64,000 bases of DNA from Streptomyces sp. HUAS ZL42 (lineage in GTDB: Bacteria; Actinomycetota; Actinomycetes; Streptomycetales; Streptomycetaceae), in contig NZ_CP160403.1 of the NCBI RefSeq assembly GCF_040782645.1, forward strand, positions 2,604,001 to 2,668,000, read 5' to 3'. Position numbers and translations under genes: made by a program. How positions within the stretch are numbered: the first letter of the stretch is position 1; each line of letters begins with the position of its first letter. Under the pieces are notes generated by a model. It had not been told where the DNA came from, did no database searches, and saw only the letters and a program-made list of their open reading frames with translations. Shown piece by piece: positions 8,889 through 17,916 of the stretch.

Positions 8889-11288
8889 ATGACACCTGAG
8901 CGACCTGACCCGGTGGTGCCCACGGCCACCTACCGGCTGCAGCTGCAGCCCGAGTTCCCCTTCGGGGCCGCGGCGGCGGCCGTGCCGTACCTGGCCTCGC
9001 TCGGCGTCTCGCACCTGCACCTGTCCCCCGTCCTGGAGGCGGTCCCGGGCTCCGGGCACGGCTACGACGTCGTCGACCACGCGCGCGTGCGCGAGGAACT
9101 GGGCGGCGAGGAGGGGCTGCGGTCGCTGGCGCGGACCGCGCGGGAGCACGGGCTGGGTCTGGTGGTGGACATCGTGCCGAACCACATGGCCATGGCCCCG
9201 CGCCACAACCACGCGCTGTGGGAGGTGCTCCGGGAGGGTCCGGAGTCGCCCTACGCGCGGTGGTTCGACATCGACTGGGAGGCGCGGGGCGGCCAGGTGC
9301 TGCTGCCGGTGCTCGGCGGCCCGCTCGGCGACGAGATCGGCCGGCTGGAGGTCGACGGGGACGTCCTGCGCTACTACGACCACGTGTTCCCGCTCCGCGA
9401 GGGCACCGCGGAGCTGCCGATGCCGCACCTTTTGGACGCCCAGTGGTACCGCCCGGTGTGGTGGCGGCTGGCCCGTACCGAGCTCAACTACCGGCGTTTC
9501 TTCAGCATCTCCGAGCTCATCGGGGTGCGGGTGGAGGACCCGGAGGTGTTCGAGGCCACCCACGCAAAGATCCTCCAGCTGATCCACGAGGGGGTCGTCG
9601 ACGGACTGCGGGTCGACCACCCCGACGGGCTCGCCGACCCCGGCGCGTACCTCCTGCGGCTGCACGAGGCGACCGGCGGCCGCTGGACGGTCGTGGAGAA
9701 GATCCTCTCGGACGGGGAGCCGCTGCCCGCCGCCTGGCCCGTCGCCGGCACCACCGGCTACGACGCCCTGCGGCACGTCGACGGCCTGTTCACGGATCCG
9801 GCGGGGGCCGGGGAGCTCCTCGGCCGGTACCGGCGGTTCGCGGCCCCGCAGACCGACCGGGGCGGTCAGTGGGAGGCGACGGTGCGGCGGGCGGCGTACC
9901 AGGTGCTGTCGCACGAGCTGGCCACCGAGGTCGACCGGCTGACCCGCGTGGCGAGCCGGCTGTGCGAGACGTCGCCCGACCCCGCACTGCGCGACCGCGC
10001 CCCCTGGGCGCTGCGCACGGCCCTGCAGGAGCTTCTGGTACGCCTGGAGGTCTACCGCCCTTACGCGTCGCAGGACGCGGCCGCCGTCGTCACCGAGGAG
10101 GCCGCGGCCGAGGCCCGGCTCGCCTTCGTGGTGCCCGAGGAGGCGGGTGCGGTCGACGTGGTGCGCGCCCTGGTGCTCGGGCAGGCCGGTCACGGGCCGG
10201 AGCACGTGGAGTTCCGGAGCCGGTTCGCGCAGACCGCCTCCGCGCTGCGGGCCAAGTCCGTCGAGGACACGGCGTTCTACCGCTACGTACCGCTGCTGTC
10301 GGCGACGGAGGTCGGCGGGAACCCGGGGAGCCCCGCCGTGACCCCGGAGGACTTCCACGCGTACTGCGCGCGCGTGCAGCGCGACTGGCCCGCCACGGGG
10401 ACGGTCGTGTCGACACACGACACCAAGCGCAGTGCCGACGTGCGGGCGGCGCTGGCCGTGCTCACCGAGTGCCCCGGGCGTTGGGCGGACGTGCTCGCCG
10501 AGGTGACCCGGACCGACGAGGTCGTTCCGGACGCGCAGCTGGCGTGGGCGGCCTGGCAGACGGTCTTCGGGCTCGGCCCGTCGGCCGCGGAACGGGTGCA
10601 GCGGGCCCTGCTGAAGCATGTGCGCGAGGCGGGCCTGTACACGAGCTGGACGGAGCAGGAGCCGCCGTACGAGGAGGCGGTGGCCGCGTTCGTGGCGGCC
10701 GGTCCCTGTGGGCCGCCGGGCGAGCGTGTGGCCGCCTTCCGGGACACGCTGGAGCCGCACGTCCGGGCGAACGTGCTGGGCGCGGCCCTGGTGCACCTGA
10801 CGATGCCGGGCGTCCCGGACCTCTACCAGGGCACGGAGGGCGAGTACCGGGCGCTGGTGGATCCGGACAACCGGCAGCCGGTGCGTTTCCCGCCGCCGGA
10901 TCCCGGTGACAAGGGCGCGGTGACCGCGGCGGCACTGCGGCTGCGCCGACGGCGGCCCGCCGTGTTCGGGGAGTCGGCGACGTACACGCCGCTGACCGCC
11001 GAAGGGCCGGCGGCGGCCCACTGTGTGGCCTTCGCACGGTCAGGGGAGGTGGTCACGGCCGTGACGAGGCTGTCGCTGCGGCTGGCGGAGGCGGGCGGCT
11101 GGCGGGACACCCGGCTGTCGCTGCCGCCGGGGCGGTGGGCCGACGTGCTCGCTCCGGAGCGGGAGTTCACGGGGCACGCGCGCGTGGCGGAACTCTTCGC
11201 ACGACTGCCGGTGGCACTGCTGGAGCGGGTCGGCGAGGAGGGCGCGGGAGGTGTGCACGACGGACCGGAGCGTGAGACCGCTGAGTGA
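8889..11288 (+). CDS. treY: Maltooligosyltrehalose synthase TreY (GH13)
   Basis: The 799-residue enzyme isomerises the reducing-end glucose of maltodextrins to an alpha,alpha-1,1 linkage. Family landmarks are ATYRLQL at the start, GYDVVDH, VVDIVPNHMA, GLRVDHPDGLADP with the nucleophile Asp, VVEKIL with the acid/base Glu, and STHDTKRSADVRA near residue 505. GlgX upstream feeds it and TreZ, 4.5 kb downstream on the same strand, completes trehalose release. The ATG at 8889 gives the usual N-terminus, although no clear ribosome binding site precedes it. The 3' end overlaps the remnant of an acetyltransferase gene in another frame. Confidence 0.95.
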   Translation: MTPERPDPVVPTATYRLQLQPEFPFGAAAAAVPYLASLGVSHLHLSPVLEAVPGSGHGYDVVDHARVREELGGEEGLRSLARTAREHGLGLVVDIVPNHMAMAPRHNHALWEVLREGPESPYARWFDIDWEARGGQVLLPVLGGPLGDEIGRLEVDGDVLRYYDHVFPLREGTAELPMPHLLDAQWYRPVWWRLARTELNYRRFFSISELIGVRVEDPEVFEATHAKILQLIHEGVVDGLRVDHPDGLADPGAYLLRLHEATGGRWTVVEKILSDGEPLPAAWPVAGTTGYDALRHVDGLFTDPAGAGELLGRYRRFAAPQTDRGGQWEATVRRAAYQVLSHELATEVDRLTRVASRLCETSPDPALRDRAPWALRTALQELLVRLEVYRPYASQDAAAVVTEEAAAEARLAFVVPEEAGAVDVVRALVLGQAGHGPEHVEFRSRFAQTASALRAKSVEDTAFYRYVPLLSATEVGGNPGSPAVTPEDFHAYCARVQRDWPATGTVVSTHDTKRSADVRAALAVLTECPGRWADVLAEVTRTDEVVPDAQLAWAAWQTVFGLGPSAAERVQRALLKHVREAGLYTSWTEQEPPYEEAVAAFVAAGPCGPPGERVAAFRDTLEPHVRANVLGAALVHLTMPGVPDLYQGTEGEYRALVDPDNRQPVRFPPPDPGDKGAVTAAALRLRRRRPAVFGESATYTPLTAEGPAAAHCVAFARSGEVVTAVTRLSLRLAEAGGWRDTRLSLPPGRWADVLAPEREFTGHARVAELFARLPVALLERVGEEGAGGVHDGPERETAE

Positions 11289-11352
11289 GGCCACCTCGCC
11301 GGACTTCGCGGGGCTGGTCGAGCGGCACAAGGGTGTGTGGGGCGGCTGCTGG
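11251..11352 (+). pseudogene. N-terminal remnant of a GNAT acetyltransferase gene
   Basis: Overlapping the end of treY in another frame, the translation reads VRPLSEATSPDFAGLVER followed by HKGVWGGCW. This resembles the start of a common actinobacterial GNAT family whose members continue with a WCM-F-H motif. Right after GGCW the sequence becomes GC-rich and unrelated (WTRGRTEPAGPG). No further acetyltransferase sequence is seen before the next gene at 11506. The start codon would be the GTG at 11251. The identification rests on memory of that motif. Confidence 0.5.
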
Positions 11353-11505
11353 ACCCGGGGCCGGACGGAGCCTGCCGGGCCGGGCGGGGCGGCCCCGGGC
11401 CGCGGCCGGCGGCCGATGCATCCGGGCGCCCCCGGGAGCCCCCTGCCTTGTCCTTGACAGTTCAGAGAGAGCGTGGGGTACTGCGGATTGCGAAGCAGGG
11501 CGGAC

Positions 11506-12765
11506 ATGACGGGGGTGAGTCTCCTGCCGGAGCTGCGCTACCCCACCCTGACCGAACTGGTCTCGTCCGCCCGGGCGCTGGCCGCGCACCGGCCCGGCCT
11601 GTGCAGCCTCAGGCAGGTGGGCGTCTCCCGGGCGGGCCGGCCCCTCCACCTGCTGTCCGTGGGCCATGCCCGACGTGCGGTGCTCGTCGTGGCGGGCGCC
11701 CACGCCAACGAGCCGACGGGCGGTTCCACGCTGGTCGCCCTCGCCGAACGGGTGGTGCACGAGCGGGAGTTGCGGGACGGAAGATCCTGGCACTTCCTGC
11801 TGTGCGCGGACCCCGACGGCGCGAGCCTGCACATCACGCCGGCACCGCGCAGCCTGCACGAGTACCACCTCGGGTTCTTCCGTCCCGCGGGGCCCGAGCA
11901 GCCGGAGTGGTCGCCCGCCGTGCTGCCGCCCGACCGGCTGCCCCCCGAGACGCGTGCCCTCACCCGCGTCATCGACGAGCTGCGGCCCTATCTGCAGGTG
12001 ACGCTGCACGGGACCGATCTGGGCGGCAGCTGGGTGCAGCTGACGAAGGACATCCCGGGACTCGCCGAGCCGTTCGCGAAGTCCGCGGCGCAACTGCACA
12101 TCCCCGTGGAGACGGGCGCCTCGGACGCGGCGGGCTGGCCCGCCTCGGGACCGGGGGTGCACGTGATGCCGGCACCCGGGAGGGGCATGGCGTACCCGAG
12201 CATGCCCGACGACGCCCGGCACAGCACCTGGTACCACGCCCACCGGTACGGCGGTCTGACCGCGGTCGTCGAGGTGCCGATGTGGGCCAGCGACCTCGTC
12301 GACGACCCGGCGCCGCACCCCGCGCCCGCCGCGGCGATGCACCGGCTGGCCCGCCGGCTGCTGCGGGACGGGCTGGAGGTGGAACAGGTGCTCACCGAGG
12401 CGCTGCCCCGCCTGGAGGGCGTGGACGGGCCTCTGCTGCGGGCCGCCCGGTGGGCGCTGGCACTGGTGCCGGGGCTGGCCGGGGACTGGGTCCACACACC
12501 GCCCGCCGACACCACGATGGCCTACGTCGGCAGCGTGGACGCGTTCGCCCGGCGGCTGCCGCTGCGGGCCGCGGCGATGCTGCTGCGGGTCCTGCGGGAG
12601 AGCGACGACGAGGCGACACCCCGTCTCGAGCAGCTCGTCGCGACCTGGAGCGACGCCTTCGCGGAACGCTTCCGTGCGCGCTGGGTGCCCTTGGAACACC
12701 AGATCGAGCACCAGTCCCGCACGGTGGTCGCGGCAGCGCTCCACGCACAGGACGGGGCGGCGTGA
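11506..12765 (+). CDS. M14-family zinc carboxypeptidase (paralogue 1)
   Basis: The 419-residue protein shows M14 metallopeptidase motifs: the zinc ligands in GAHANEPTGG (HxxE) near residue 65, the third ligand in VTLHGTDLG near residue 168, and a candidate catalytic Glu in VVEVPMW. There is no signal peptide, so it is probably cytoplasmic. It shares the layout LRYPT...GVSRAGRPL...LLSVGH...GAHANEP with the gene at 13419-14780, which faces it. The ATG at 11506 has a weak GCAGGGCGG upstream; a GTG at 11473 would add 11 residues. The substrate, a peptide or an amidated metabolite, is not evident. Confidence 0.85.
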   Translation: MTGVSLLPELRYPTLTELVSSARALAAHRPGLCSLRQVGVSRAGRPLHLLSVGHARRAVLVVAGAHANEPTGGSTLVALAERVVHERELRDGRSWHFLLCADPDGASLHITPAPRSLHEYHLGFFRPAGPEQPEWSPAVLPPDRLPPETRALTRVIDELRPYLQVTLHGTDLGGSWVQLTKDIPGLAEPFAKSAAQLHIPVETGASDAAGWPASGPGVHVMPAPGRGMAYPSMPDDARHSTWYHAHRYGGLTAVVEVPMWASDLVDDPAPHPAPAAAMHRLARRLLRDGLEVEQVLTEALPRLEGVDGPLLRAARWALALVPGLAGDWVHTPPADTTMAYVGSVDAFARRLPLRAAAMLLRVLRESDDEATPRLEQLVATWSDAFAERFRARWVPLEHQIEHQSRTVVAAALHAQDGAA

Positions 12766-12924
12766 GCCGACGCGGAGGAGCGCCGCTCGCCTGCACGACA
12801 GCGGCCACCCTGCGACACCGCATCCCACCCGACACCCGCACTGCGCCCAGGAACGACACCCTCACGAAGCACTTCCGCGCCCTCCAGGTGCGCCCCCGCC
12901 ACCACCACAGAACGGAACCGGGCG

Positions 12925-12957
12925 GCGTGAGCCGACGCGGAAAAGCGCGGCTCACGC
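12925..12957. terminator. Stem-loop between convergent genes
   Basis: A perfect 10-bp inverted repeat (GCGTGAGCCG / CGGCTCACGC) with a 13-base loop containing AAAA lies between the convergent M14 gene and the SSI-type inhibitor gene, so it could end both transcripts. Its left arm lies in a second copy of a block found at the end of the M14 gene near 12755. Confidence 0.5.
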
Positions 12958-12978
12958 GCGCGTGCCCGGTGCTTCGCG

Positions 12979-13422
12979 TCACTCGTCCAGGGCGAACACC
13001 GATCCCGTCCGGGCCGCCATCACGCAGCCGTTCGAGAAGGTCTCCGTGTATCTCAGCGACTGTCCGTCCCACCTCCCGCGCGCCTGGACGGTCACGGGGG
13101 CGTAGATCATCGTGCACAAGACGTCCTTCTGCGGGATGGCGGAGATGTCTCCGCCGGCCGCCGCCAGTTCCGTACAGGCCTCGGCGGCGTGCGCGTGTCC
13201 CCGGGGCGGGTCGCACCGCAGCAGCGTGCCGCGCTTGTGGCCGGCGCGGGAGTCCTCCCAGGTGACCGTGAGGTGGAGCCAGTTGCCCCGCAGGGCCTCC
13301 TGGTGAGCCGCCTGGGCCGGCACGGCACCGACGGCGATGAGGACGACCGCCGCGACCAGGCCCGGCCGTACCACTGCCGTCCTGCACAAGCGCGAGAAAC
13401 GCGAGAAAGAGGAGTGCGTCAT
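12979..13422 (-). CDS. Secreted subtilisin inhibitor-like (SSI) protease inhibitor
   Basis: The 147-residue protein has a clear signal peptide (residues 1-38, ending AVPAQA). The mature part matches SSI: WLHLTVTWEDS, the disulfide TLLRCDPPRGH...EACTEL, the reactive loop DVLCTMIYAP, and a C-terminal YTETFSNGCVM...SVFAL. By alignment with SSI (CPMVYDP) the P1 residue is Met, which suits inhibition of subtilisin-type enzymes. The product would act outside the cell. Its ATG at 13422 overlaps the stop of the M14 carboxypeptidase gene as ATGA, so the two are translationally coupled. An S8 subtilisin gene, a possible target, lies 16 kb away. Confidence 0.92.
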   Translation of the reverse strand: MTHSSFSRFSRLCRTAVVRPGLVAAVVLIAVGAVPAQAAHQEALRGNWLHLTVTWEDSRAGHKRGTLLRCDPPRGHAHAAEACTELAAAGGDISAIPQKDVLCTMIYAPVTVQARGRWDGQSLRYTETFSNGCVMAARTGSVFALDE

Positions 13423-14780
13423 TCCCGATGCATCGGCACGGCGGCCTCAGTACCCCAGCCCGACTCACCCGAACGGGAGCACGCCGCGTACCGCCCCGCC
13501 AGTTCGAACGCGGCGAGCGTCACGCGGGACTGGTACTCCACCTGGCGTGCGACGGGGATCCAGCGGGCCCCGCAGCCGTCGTGGTAGTCGGCGCACCAGG
13601 CGTCGATGAGCCGGTCCAGCTCGGGCAGCGCCCCGGCGGGGTCACGTCCCGCGGCGGTCACCAGCCGGTGCAGCAGGCCGGCCGTCCGCAGGGCGAGCCG
13701 CCGCCCGGCGATGCGCAGGCTGGCCAGGTGTGCGGTACCGAGCGCCGGAAGGCGGCGTGCGGGGTCGTCGACGTCGGGGTCCCAGGTGTCGGCGAGCCCG
13801 GGGCTGACGAGTAAATAGTCGTCGACCGGAGCGAGCAGGCACGCCGCGTCCGGCACGCCCGCGAGGTGGGGCCGGATCCCGGCGAGGAGCCGCTCCAGAA
13901 GCCGGGCGTCGTGGCGCAGGGCGTGGCTGACGGAGCGCAGCAGGGCTTCCGGGGCGGGCGGCACGGAGTCGTCCTCCACAGCGGCCACACCCCACATGGG
14001 CGCCTCGACGATCGCGGTCACCGTGCCGTGCCGGTGCGGGTGGAACCACGTCGAGTCGACGGCCGCCTCGGTGATGGCCGCGGCCAGGTCGCCGCGGCGC
14101 GGCGGCGGGATCCGGTAGACGGCGGGCCCGAGGGAGGGCCAGTACAGGGTGTCGAAGGCGCCGAGTTCGCGCGGGATGCCGAGGCGGGCCGCGGCGTGCG
14201 CGACGCGCTGCGCGAGGCCCGGCAGGTCGCGGGTCACCTCGACGAAGCCGCCGCCGACGTCGACGCCGTGCAGGGAGGCCTGGAAGAACGGCCGCAGTTC
14301 GTCCTGCAGGCCGAGCAGCGCGCGGGTCTCCGGCAGCGCGGCACCGGCCGCGCCGTCCGGCAGCCATTCGGGCTGCTCCAGGAAGCCGGGCCGGAAGAAG
14401 TGCCGGAAGTGGCGGCCGAGGGTGTACGGGCCCGGCAGCCAGCCCTCGTTGCGGCGCAGGCCGTCGGGGTCGAGGCACAGCAGCAGGTTCCAGGTGGCGT
14501 CGGCGCCTTCGGTGAGCCGGGGGTCGGCGAGGGCCCGTTCGGCCAGCCTCAGGGCGGTGGCGCAGCCCACCGGCTCGTTGGCGTGGGCTCCGGCGACGAC
14601 GAGGGCCTGGCGGCTGCCGTGGCCGACGGAGAGCAGCCACAGGGGGGCGCCCCCGCGGGAGACGCCGATACGGCGCAGCCGGGCGTCCCGGGGGCGGCGG
14701 GCGACCAGAGCGGCCGCCCTGTCGCCCAGTTCGCCGACGGTCGGGTAGCGCAGGAGTGGCGGCAGGACACACCTCCACAA
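13419..14780 (-). CDS. M14-family zinc carboxypeptidase (paralogue 2)
   Basis: This is a paralogue of the gene at 11506-12765, with the same motifs: GAHANEPVGC for two zinc ligands, ASLHGVDVG for the third, and IVEAPMW for the candidate catalytic Glu. There is no signal peptide. The most upstream start is TTG at 14780, but no ribosome binding site precedes it. A CTG at 14765 lies six bases after a perfect GGAGG, and alignment with the paralogue puts the N-terminus there too, so an unusual CTG start (448 residues) deserves thought. The 3' end overlaps the inhibitor gene by ATGA, making a peptidase-inhibitor operon. Confidence 0.82.
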   Translation of the reverse strand: MWRCVLPPLLRYPTVGELGDRAAALVARRPRDARLRRIGVSRGGAPLWLLSVGHGSRQALVVAGAHANEPVGCATALRLAERALADPRLTEGADATWNLLLCLDPDGLRRNEGWLPGPYTLGRHFRHFFRPGFLEQPEWLPDGAAGAALPETRALLGLQDELRPFFQASLHGVDVGGGFVEVTRDLPGLAQRVAHAAARLGIPRELGAFDTLYWPSLGPAVYRIPPPRRGDLAAAITEAAVDSTWFHPHRHGTVTAIVEAPMWGVAAVEDDSVPPAPEALLRSVSHALRHDARLLERLLAGIRPHLAGVPDAACLLAPVDDYLLVSPGLADTWDPDVDDPARRLPALGTAHLASLRIAGRRLALRTAGLLHRLVTAAGRDPAGALPELDRLIDAWCADYHDGCGARWIPVARQVEYQSRVTLAAFELAGRYAACSRSGESGWGTEAAVPMHRE

Positions 14781-14826
14781 TGCGGTGCCGTCGGTTCACC
14801 AGCTGTACATGGCGTACGCACAGTGA

Positions 14827-14883
14827 GTCATGGCTCGCGTGGCACGTCAACACCGCCGCCCGCGAAGGCATTTGAGCCATGAC
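14827..14883. repeat. Perfect 10-bp inverted repeat upstream of the M14/SSI operon
   Basis: GTCATGGCTC at 14827-14836 is repeated in inverse at 14874-14883 with a 37-bp spacer. It sits 47-103 bp upstream of the peptidase-inhibitor operon start. It could be a pair of operator half-sites or a looped structure; no regulator family is suggested. Confidence 0.4.
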
Positions 14884-14918
14884 CGCGAGTGAGCCAAAGG
14901 CCAGAGGTGGGGGCCGGA

Positions 14919-15470
<552 letters not shown>

Positions 15471-15489
15471 GTTCGTGATTGTCGGTCAG

Positions 15490-15506
15490 TGGACACCGGG
15501 TGTCCA
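15490..15506. promoter_or_regulatory. Palindrome upstream of the FHA gene (possible operator)
   Basis: TGGACACCGGGTGTCCA is a perfect 8-bp inverted repeat around one central base, 20-36 bp upstream of the FHA gene start. Its size and position fit a dimeric repressor site, but no regulator can be named. Confidence 0.45.
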
Positions 15507-15611
15507 GAAAACGAGAAAACCGCCGCCACACGCGCGTACGTGACGACACCTGCCGCAAAAGGGAAGATTCAAAAGCGGATTGATGTTGTTTGAAGCACCA
15601 TGGACGGGCTA

Positions 15612-15796
15612 GGGGGTGTCTTATGGATCAGGCCGGCTCCAAGTGACGGCACCTCTCGGCCCAGCCGAGCGGGGTCTGGTGCGTGCAGCTGCAAGGCGGA
15701 GGAGGGCGCCGACGCGGAGCGTCGGCAACCGACGACAACGCCGCAGATGTGCGTGCCAGACCCCGCGACCCCCGGCAGGATCCATAAGGCACCCCC
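15612..15796. mobile_element. Short non-autonomous inverted-repeat element, copy C (second family)
   Basis: The ends are GGGGGTGTCTTATGGATC (15612-15629) and, inverted, GGGGGTGCCTTATGGATC (15779-15796): 17 of 18 bases match. The 185-bp element encodes no protein and contains further small palindromes (GACGCGGAGCGTC). It ends 34 bp before the treZ start codon, so it may carry or displace the treZ promoter. The ends differ from those of copies A and B, so it belongs to another family. I see no clear target-site duplication. Confidence 0.7.
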
Positions 15797-15830
15797 TCCA
15801 TCACGGTGAGCAGACGAAGGGGAACCGTCC

Positions 15831-17576
15831 GTGCAGTTCGAGGTGTGGGCACCGCAGACCGATCGTGTGACGCTCCATTGCCAGGGTGCCACGCACGCGT
15901 TGGAGCGCGATCCGGAGCGGGCGGGATGGTGGACCGGGGACGCGGAGGCCGGCGACGGCTCGCGGTACGGCTTCGCGCTGGACGACGGGCCGGTGCTGCC
16001 CGACCCGCGCTCGCGCCGCCAGCCGGACGGCCCGGACGGGCTGAGCGCGGTCGTCGACCAGGGGCGCTACGCGTGGCGCACGGAATGGGCGGGCCGCCCG
16101 CTGCAGGGCGCGGTCCTGTACGAACTGCACGTGGGCACGTACACGCCCGAGGGCACGCTGGACGCGGCCGCCGGGCGGCTCGGGCACCTCGTCGAACTGG
16201 GCGTCACCCACGTCGAGTTGATGCCGCTGTGCCCCTTCCCCGGGCGGCACGGATGGGGGTACGAGGGCGTCTCGCTGTGGGCAGTGCACGAGCCGTACGG
16301 CGGCCCCGAAGCGCTGAAACGCTTCGTCGACCAGGCCCATGAACTCGGCCTCGGTGTGGTCCTCGACGTCGTGCACAACCACCTCGGCCCGTCCGGGAAC
16401 TACCTGCCCTCCTTCGGCCCCTACTTCACGGACACGCACCAGACCCCCTGGGGCTCCGCCGTCAACCTGGACGCGCCCGGCTCGGACGAGGTGCGGGCGT
16501 ATCTCGTGGGCAGCGCGCTGGCGTGGCTGCGCGACTACCGCGTCGACGGGCTGCGCCTGGACGCCGTGCACGCGCTGAAGGACTCGCGCGCGTGCCACTT
16601 CCTGGAGGAGCTGTCGACGGCCACCGACGCACTCGCCGCCGAGACGGGCCGGCCGCTGTTCCTGATCGCCGAGTCGGACCTGAACGACCCACGGCTGATC
16701 GCCCCGCGCGAGGAGGGCGGCCTCGGGGTGCACGCGCAGTGGAACGACGACTTCCACCACGCCCTGCACACCGCGCTGACCGGCGAGTCCCAGGGCTACT
16801 ACGCCGACTTCGCCCGCTCCTCGTTCCAGGCGCTCGCCAAGACGCTCACCAGCGGTTTCTTCCACGACGGCACGTACTCCAGCTTCCGCGGCCGGCACCA
16901 CGGGCGCCCCCTGGACCGTACGCGCGTCGCCGCGCACCGGCTTCTCGGCTACAGCCAGACCCACGACCAGGTGGGCAACCGCGCGCAGGGCGACCGGCTG
17001 TCCGCATCCCTGTCCCCCGGTCTGCTGGCCTGCGCGGCCGCGCTGACGCTGACGGCCCCGTTCACGCCGATGCTGTTCATGGGCGAGGAGTGGGCGGCGG
17101 GCACGCCCTGGCAGTTCTTCACCGACCACACGGATCCCGAGCTCGCGGAGGCCGTACGGCGGGGCAGGCGGCGCGAGTTCGCCGCGCACGGCTGGGCGGA
17201 GGAGGACGTGCCCGACCCTCAGGACCCGGCGACGCGTGACCGCTCCTGCCTGGACTGGTCGGAGCCGGAGCGCGAGCCCCACGCGCGCGTGCTGGCCTGG
17301 TACCGCCGGCTCCTCGCACTGCGCCACGACCATCCGGACCTCACCGACCCCGACCTCGCCGACATCAAGGTGGCCTACGACCAGGACGCACGCTGGCTCG
17401 CCTTCCGGCGCGGGGACGTACGTGTGGCCGTGAACCTCGGCAAGGAGCCCGCGGCGATCCCCCTGGGTCCCCGGCCGGCCCGGGTGCTGGCGGCGTGGGA
17501 GCCGGTGGAGGTGCCCGGGCGGCACGGGCTGCTGCATCTGCCCGGGGAGTCGTGCGTGGTGCTGGAGCAGGAGTGA
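15831..17576 (+). CDS. treZ: Malto-oligosyltrehalose trehalohydrolase TreZ (GH13)
   Basis: The 581-residue enzyme hydrolyses the alpha-1,4 bond next to the trehalose unit made by TreY and releases free trehalose. It has an N-terminal beta domain (FEVWAPQTDRVTL) and a GH13 barrel with VVLDVVHNHLG, LRLDAVHAL containing the nucleophile Asp, LIAESDLNDP with the acid/base Glu, and SQTHDQVGNRA. A C-terminal beta domain follows. The start is GTG at 15831 with GAAGGGGAA upstream. In many Streptomyces treZ lies close to treY; here five unrelated coding units intervene. The 5' region is occupied by a short inverted-repeat element. Confidence 0.95.
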   Translation: MQFEVWAPQTDRVTLHCQGATHALERDPERAGWWTGDAEAGDGSRYGFALDDGPVLPDPRSRRQPDGPDGLSAVVDQGRYAWRTEWAGRPLQGAVLYELHVGTYTPEGTLDAAAGRLGHLVELGVTHVELMPLCPFPGRHGWGYEGVSLWAVHEPYGGPEALKRFVDQAHELGLGVVLDVVHNHLGPSGNYLPSFGPYFTDTHQTPWGSAVNLDAPGSDEVRAYLVGSALAWLRDYRVDGLRLDAVHALKDSRACHFLEELSTATDALAAETGRPLFLIAESDLNDPRLIAPREEGGLGVHAQWNDDFHHALHTALTGESQGYYADFARSSFQALAKTLTSGFFHDGTYSSFRGRHHGRPLDRTRVAAHRLLGYSQTHDQVGNRAQGDRLSASLSPGLLACAAALTLTAPFTPMLFMGEEWAAGTPWQFFTDHTDPELAEAVRRGRRREFAAHGWAEEDVPDPQDPATRDRSCLDWSEPEREPHARVLAWYRRLLALRHDHPDLTDPDLADIKVAYDQDARWLAFRRGDVRVAVNLGKEPAAIPLGPRPARVLAAWEPVEVPGRHGLLHLPGESCVVLEQE

Positions 17577-17580
17577 CGCC

Positions 17581-17793
17581 TCAGCCGCGGAGCCGCTTCA
17601 GCGACCTCTTCCGCGGCCGGCTGTCCCCGTCGATCGGGAAGCGGGCGGTCTCCACAGGGTCGCGAGGGGACCGGCCCCCCTGGTGCACGTGCCGGCAGCG
17701 AGTCACCCTGCGCGCCGGATCGTCCCGGTCGGCCCTGTCGGTCCGCGTCAGAGCGACGGGCCCCCGCCAGGCCTCCGGGGCGGTCAGTGCCAC
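17581..17793 (-). CDS. Possible small basic protein, unrecognised
   Basis: A 70-codon frame with GTG start at 17793 and almost exclusively G or C in third positions lies in an otherwise empty 340-bp gap. The product would be Arg-rich and basic (PRKRSLKRLRG at the end) with no signal peptide or known motif. A weak GAGGCG precedes the start. The codon bias is consistent with coding, but in DNA this GC-rich it is not decisive. The rest of the gap up to 17916 shows nothing recognisable. Confidence 0.3.
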   Translation of the reverse strand: MALTAPEAWRGPVALTRTDRADRDDPARRVTRCRHVHQGGRSPRDPVETARFPIDGDSRPRKRSLKRLRG

Positions 17794-17916
17794 GACGCCT
17801 CAGTCGGTGGTGTAGGCCGCCGGGCAGGCCGTCCGTGCGGTCGCAGCACCGTGTCGCGAGGAAGATCCATGACGGCCCTGTGACAGCCGACCCGCCGCCA
17901 CCGGAATGCACCGCGT

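Noticed and set aside
6342..11021. A 1559-codon open frame on the minus strand
   Set aside because: It is antisense to glgX and treY, has no domain, and is an artefact of the extreme GC content, which removes stop codons from shadow frames.
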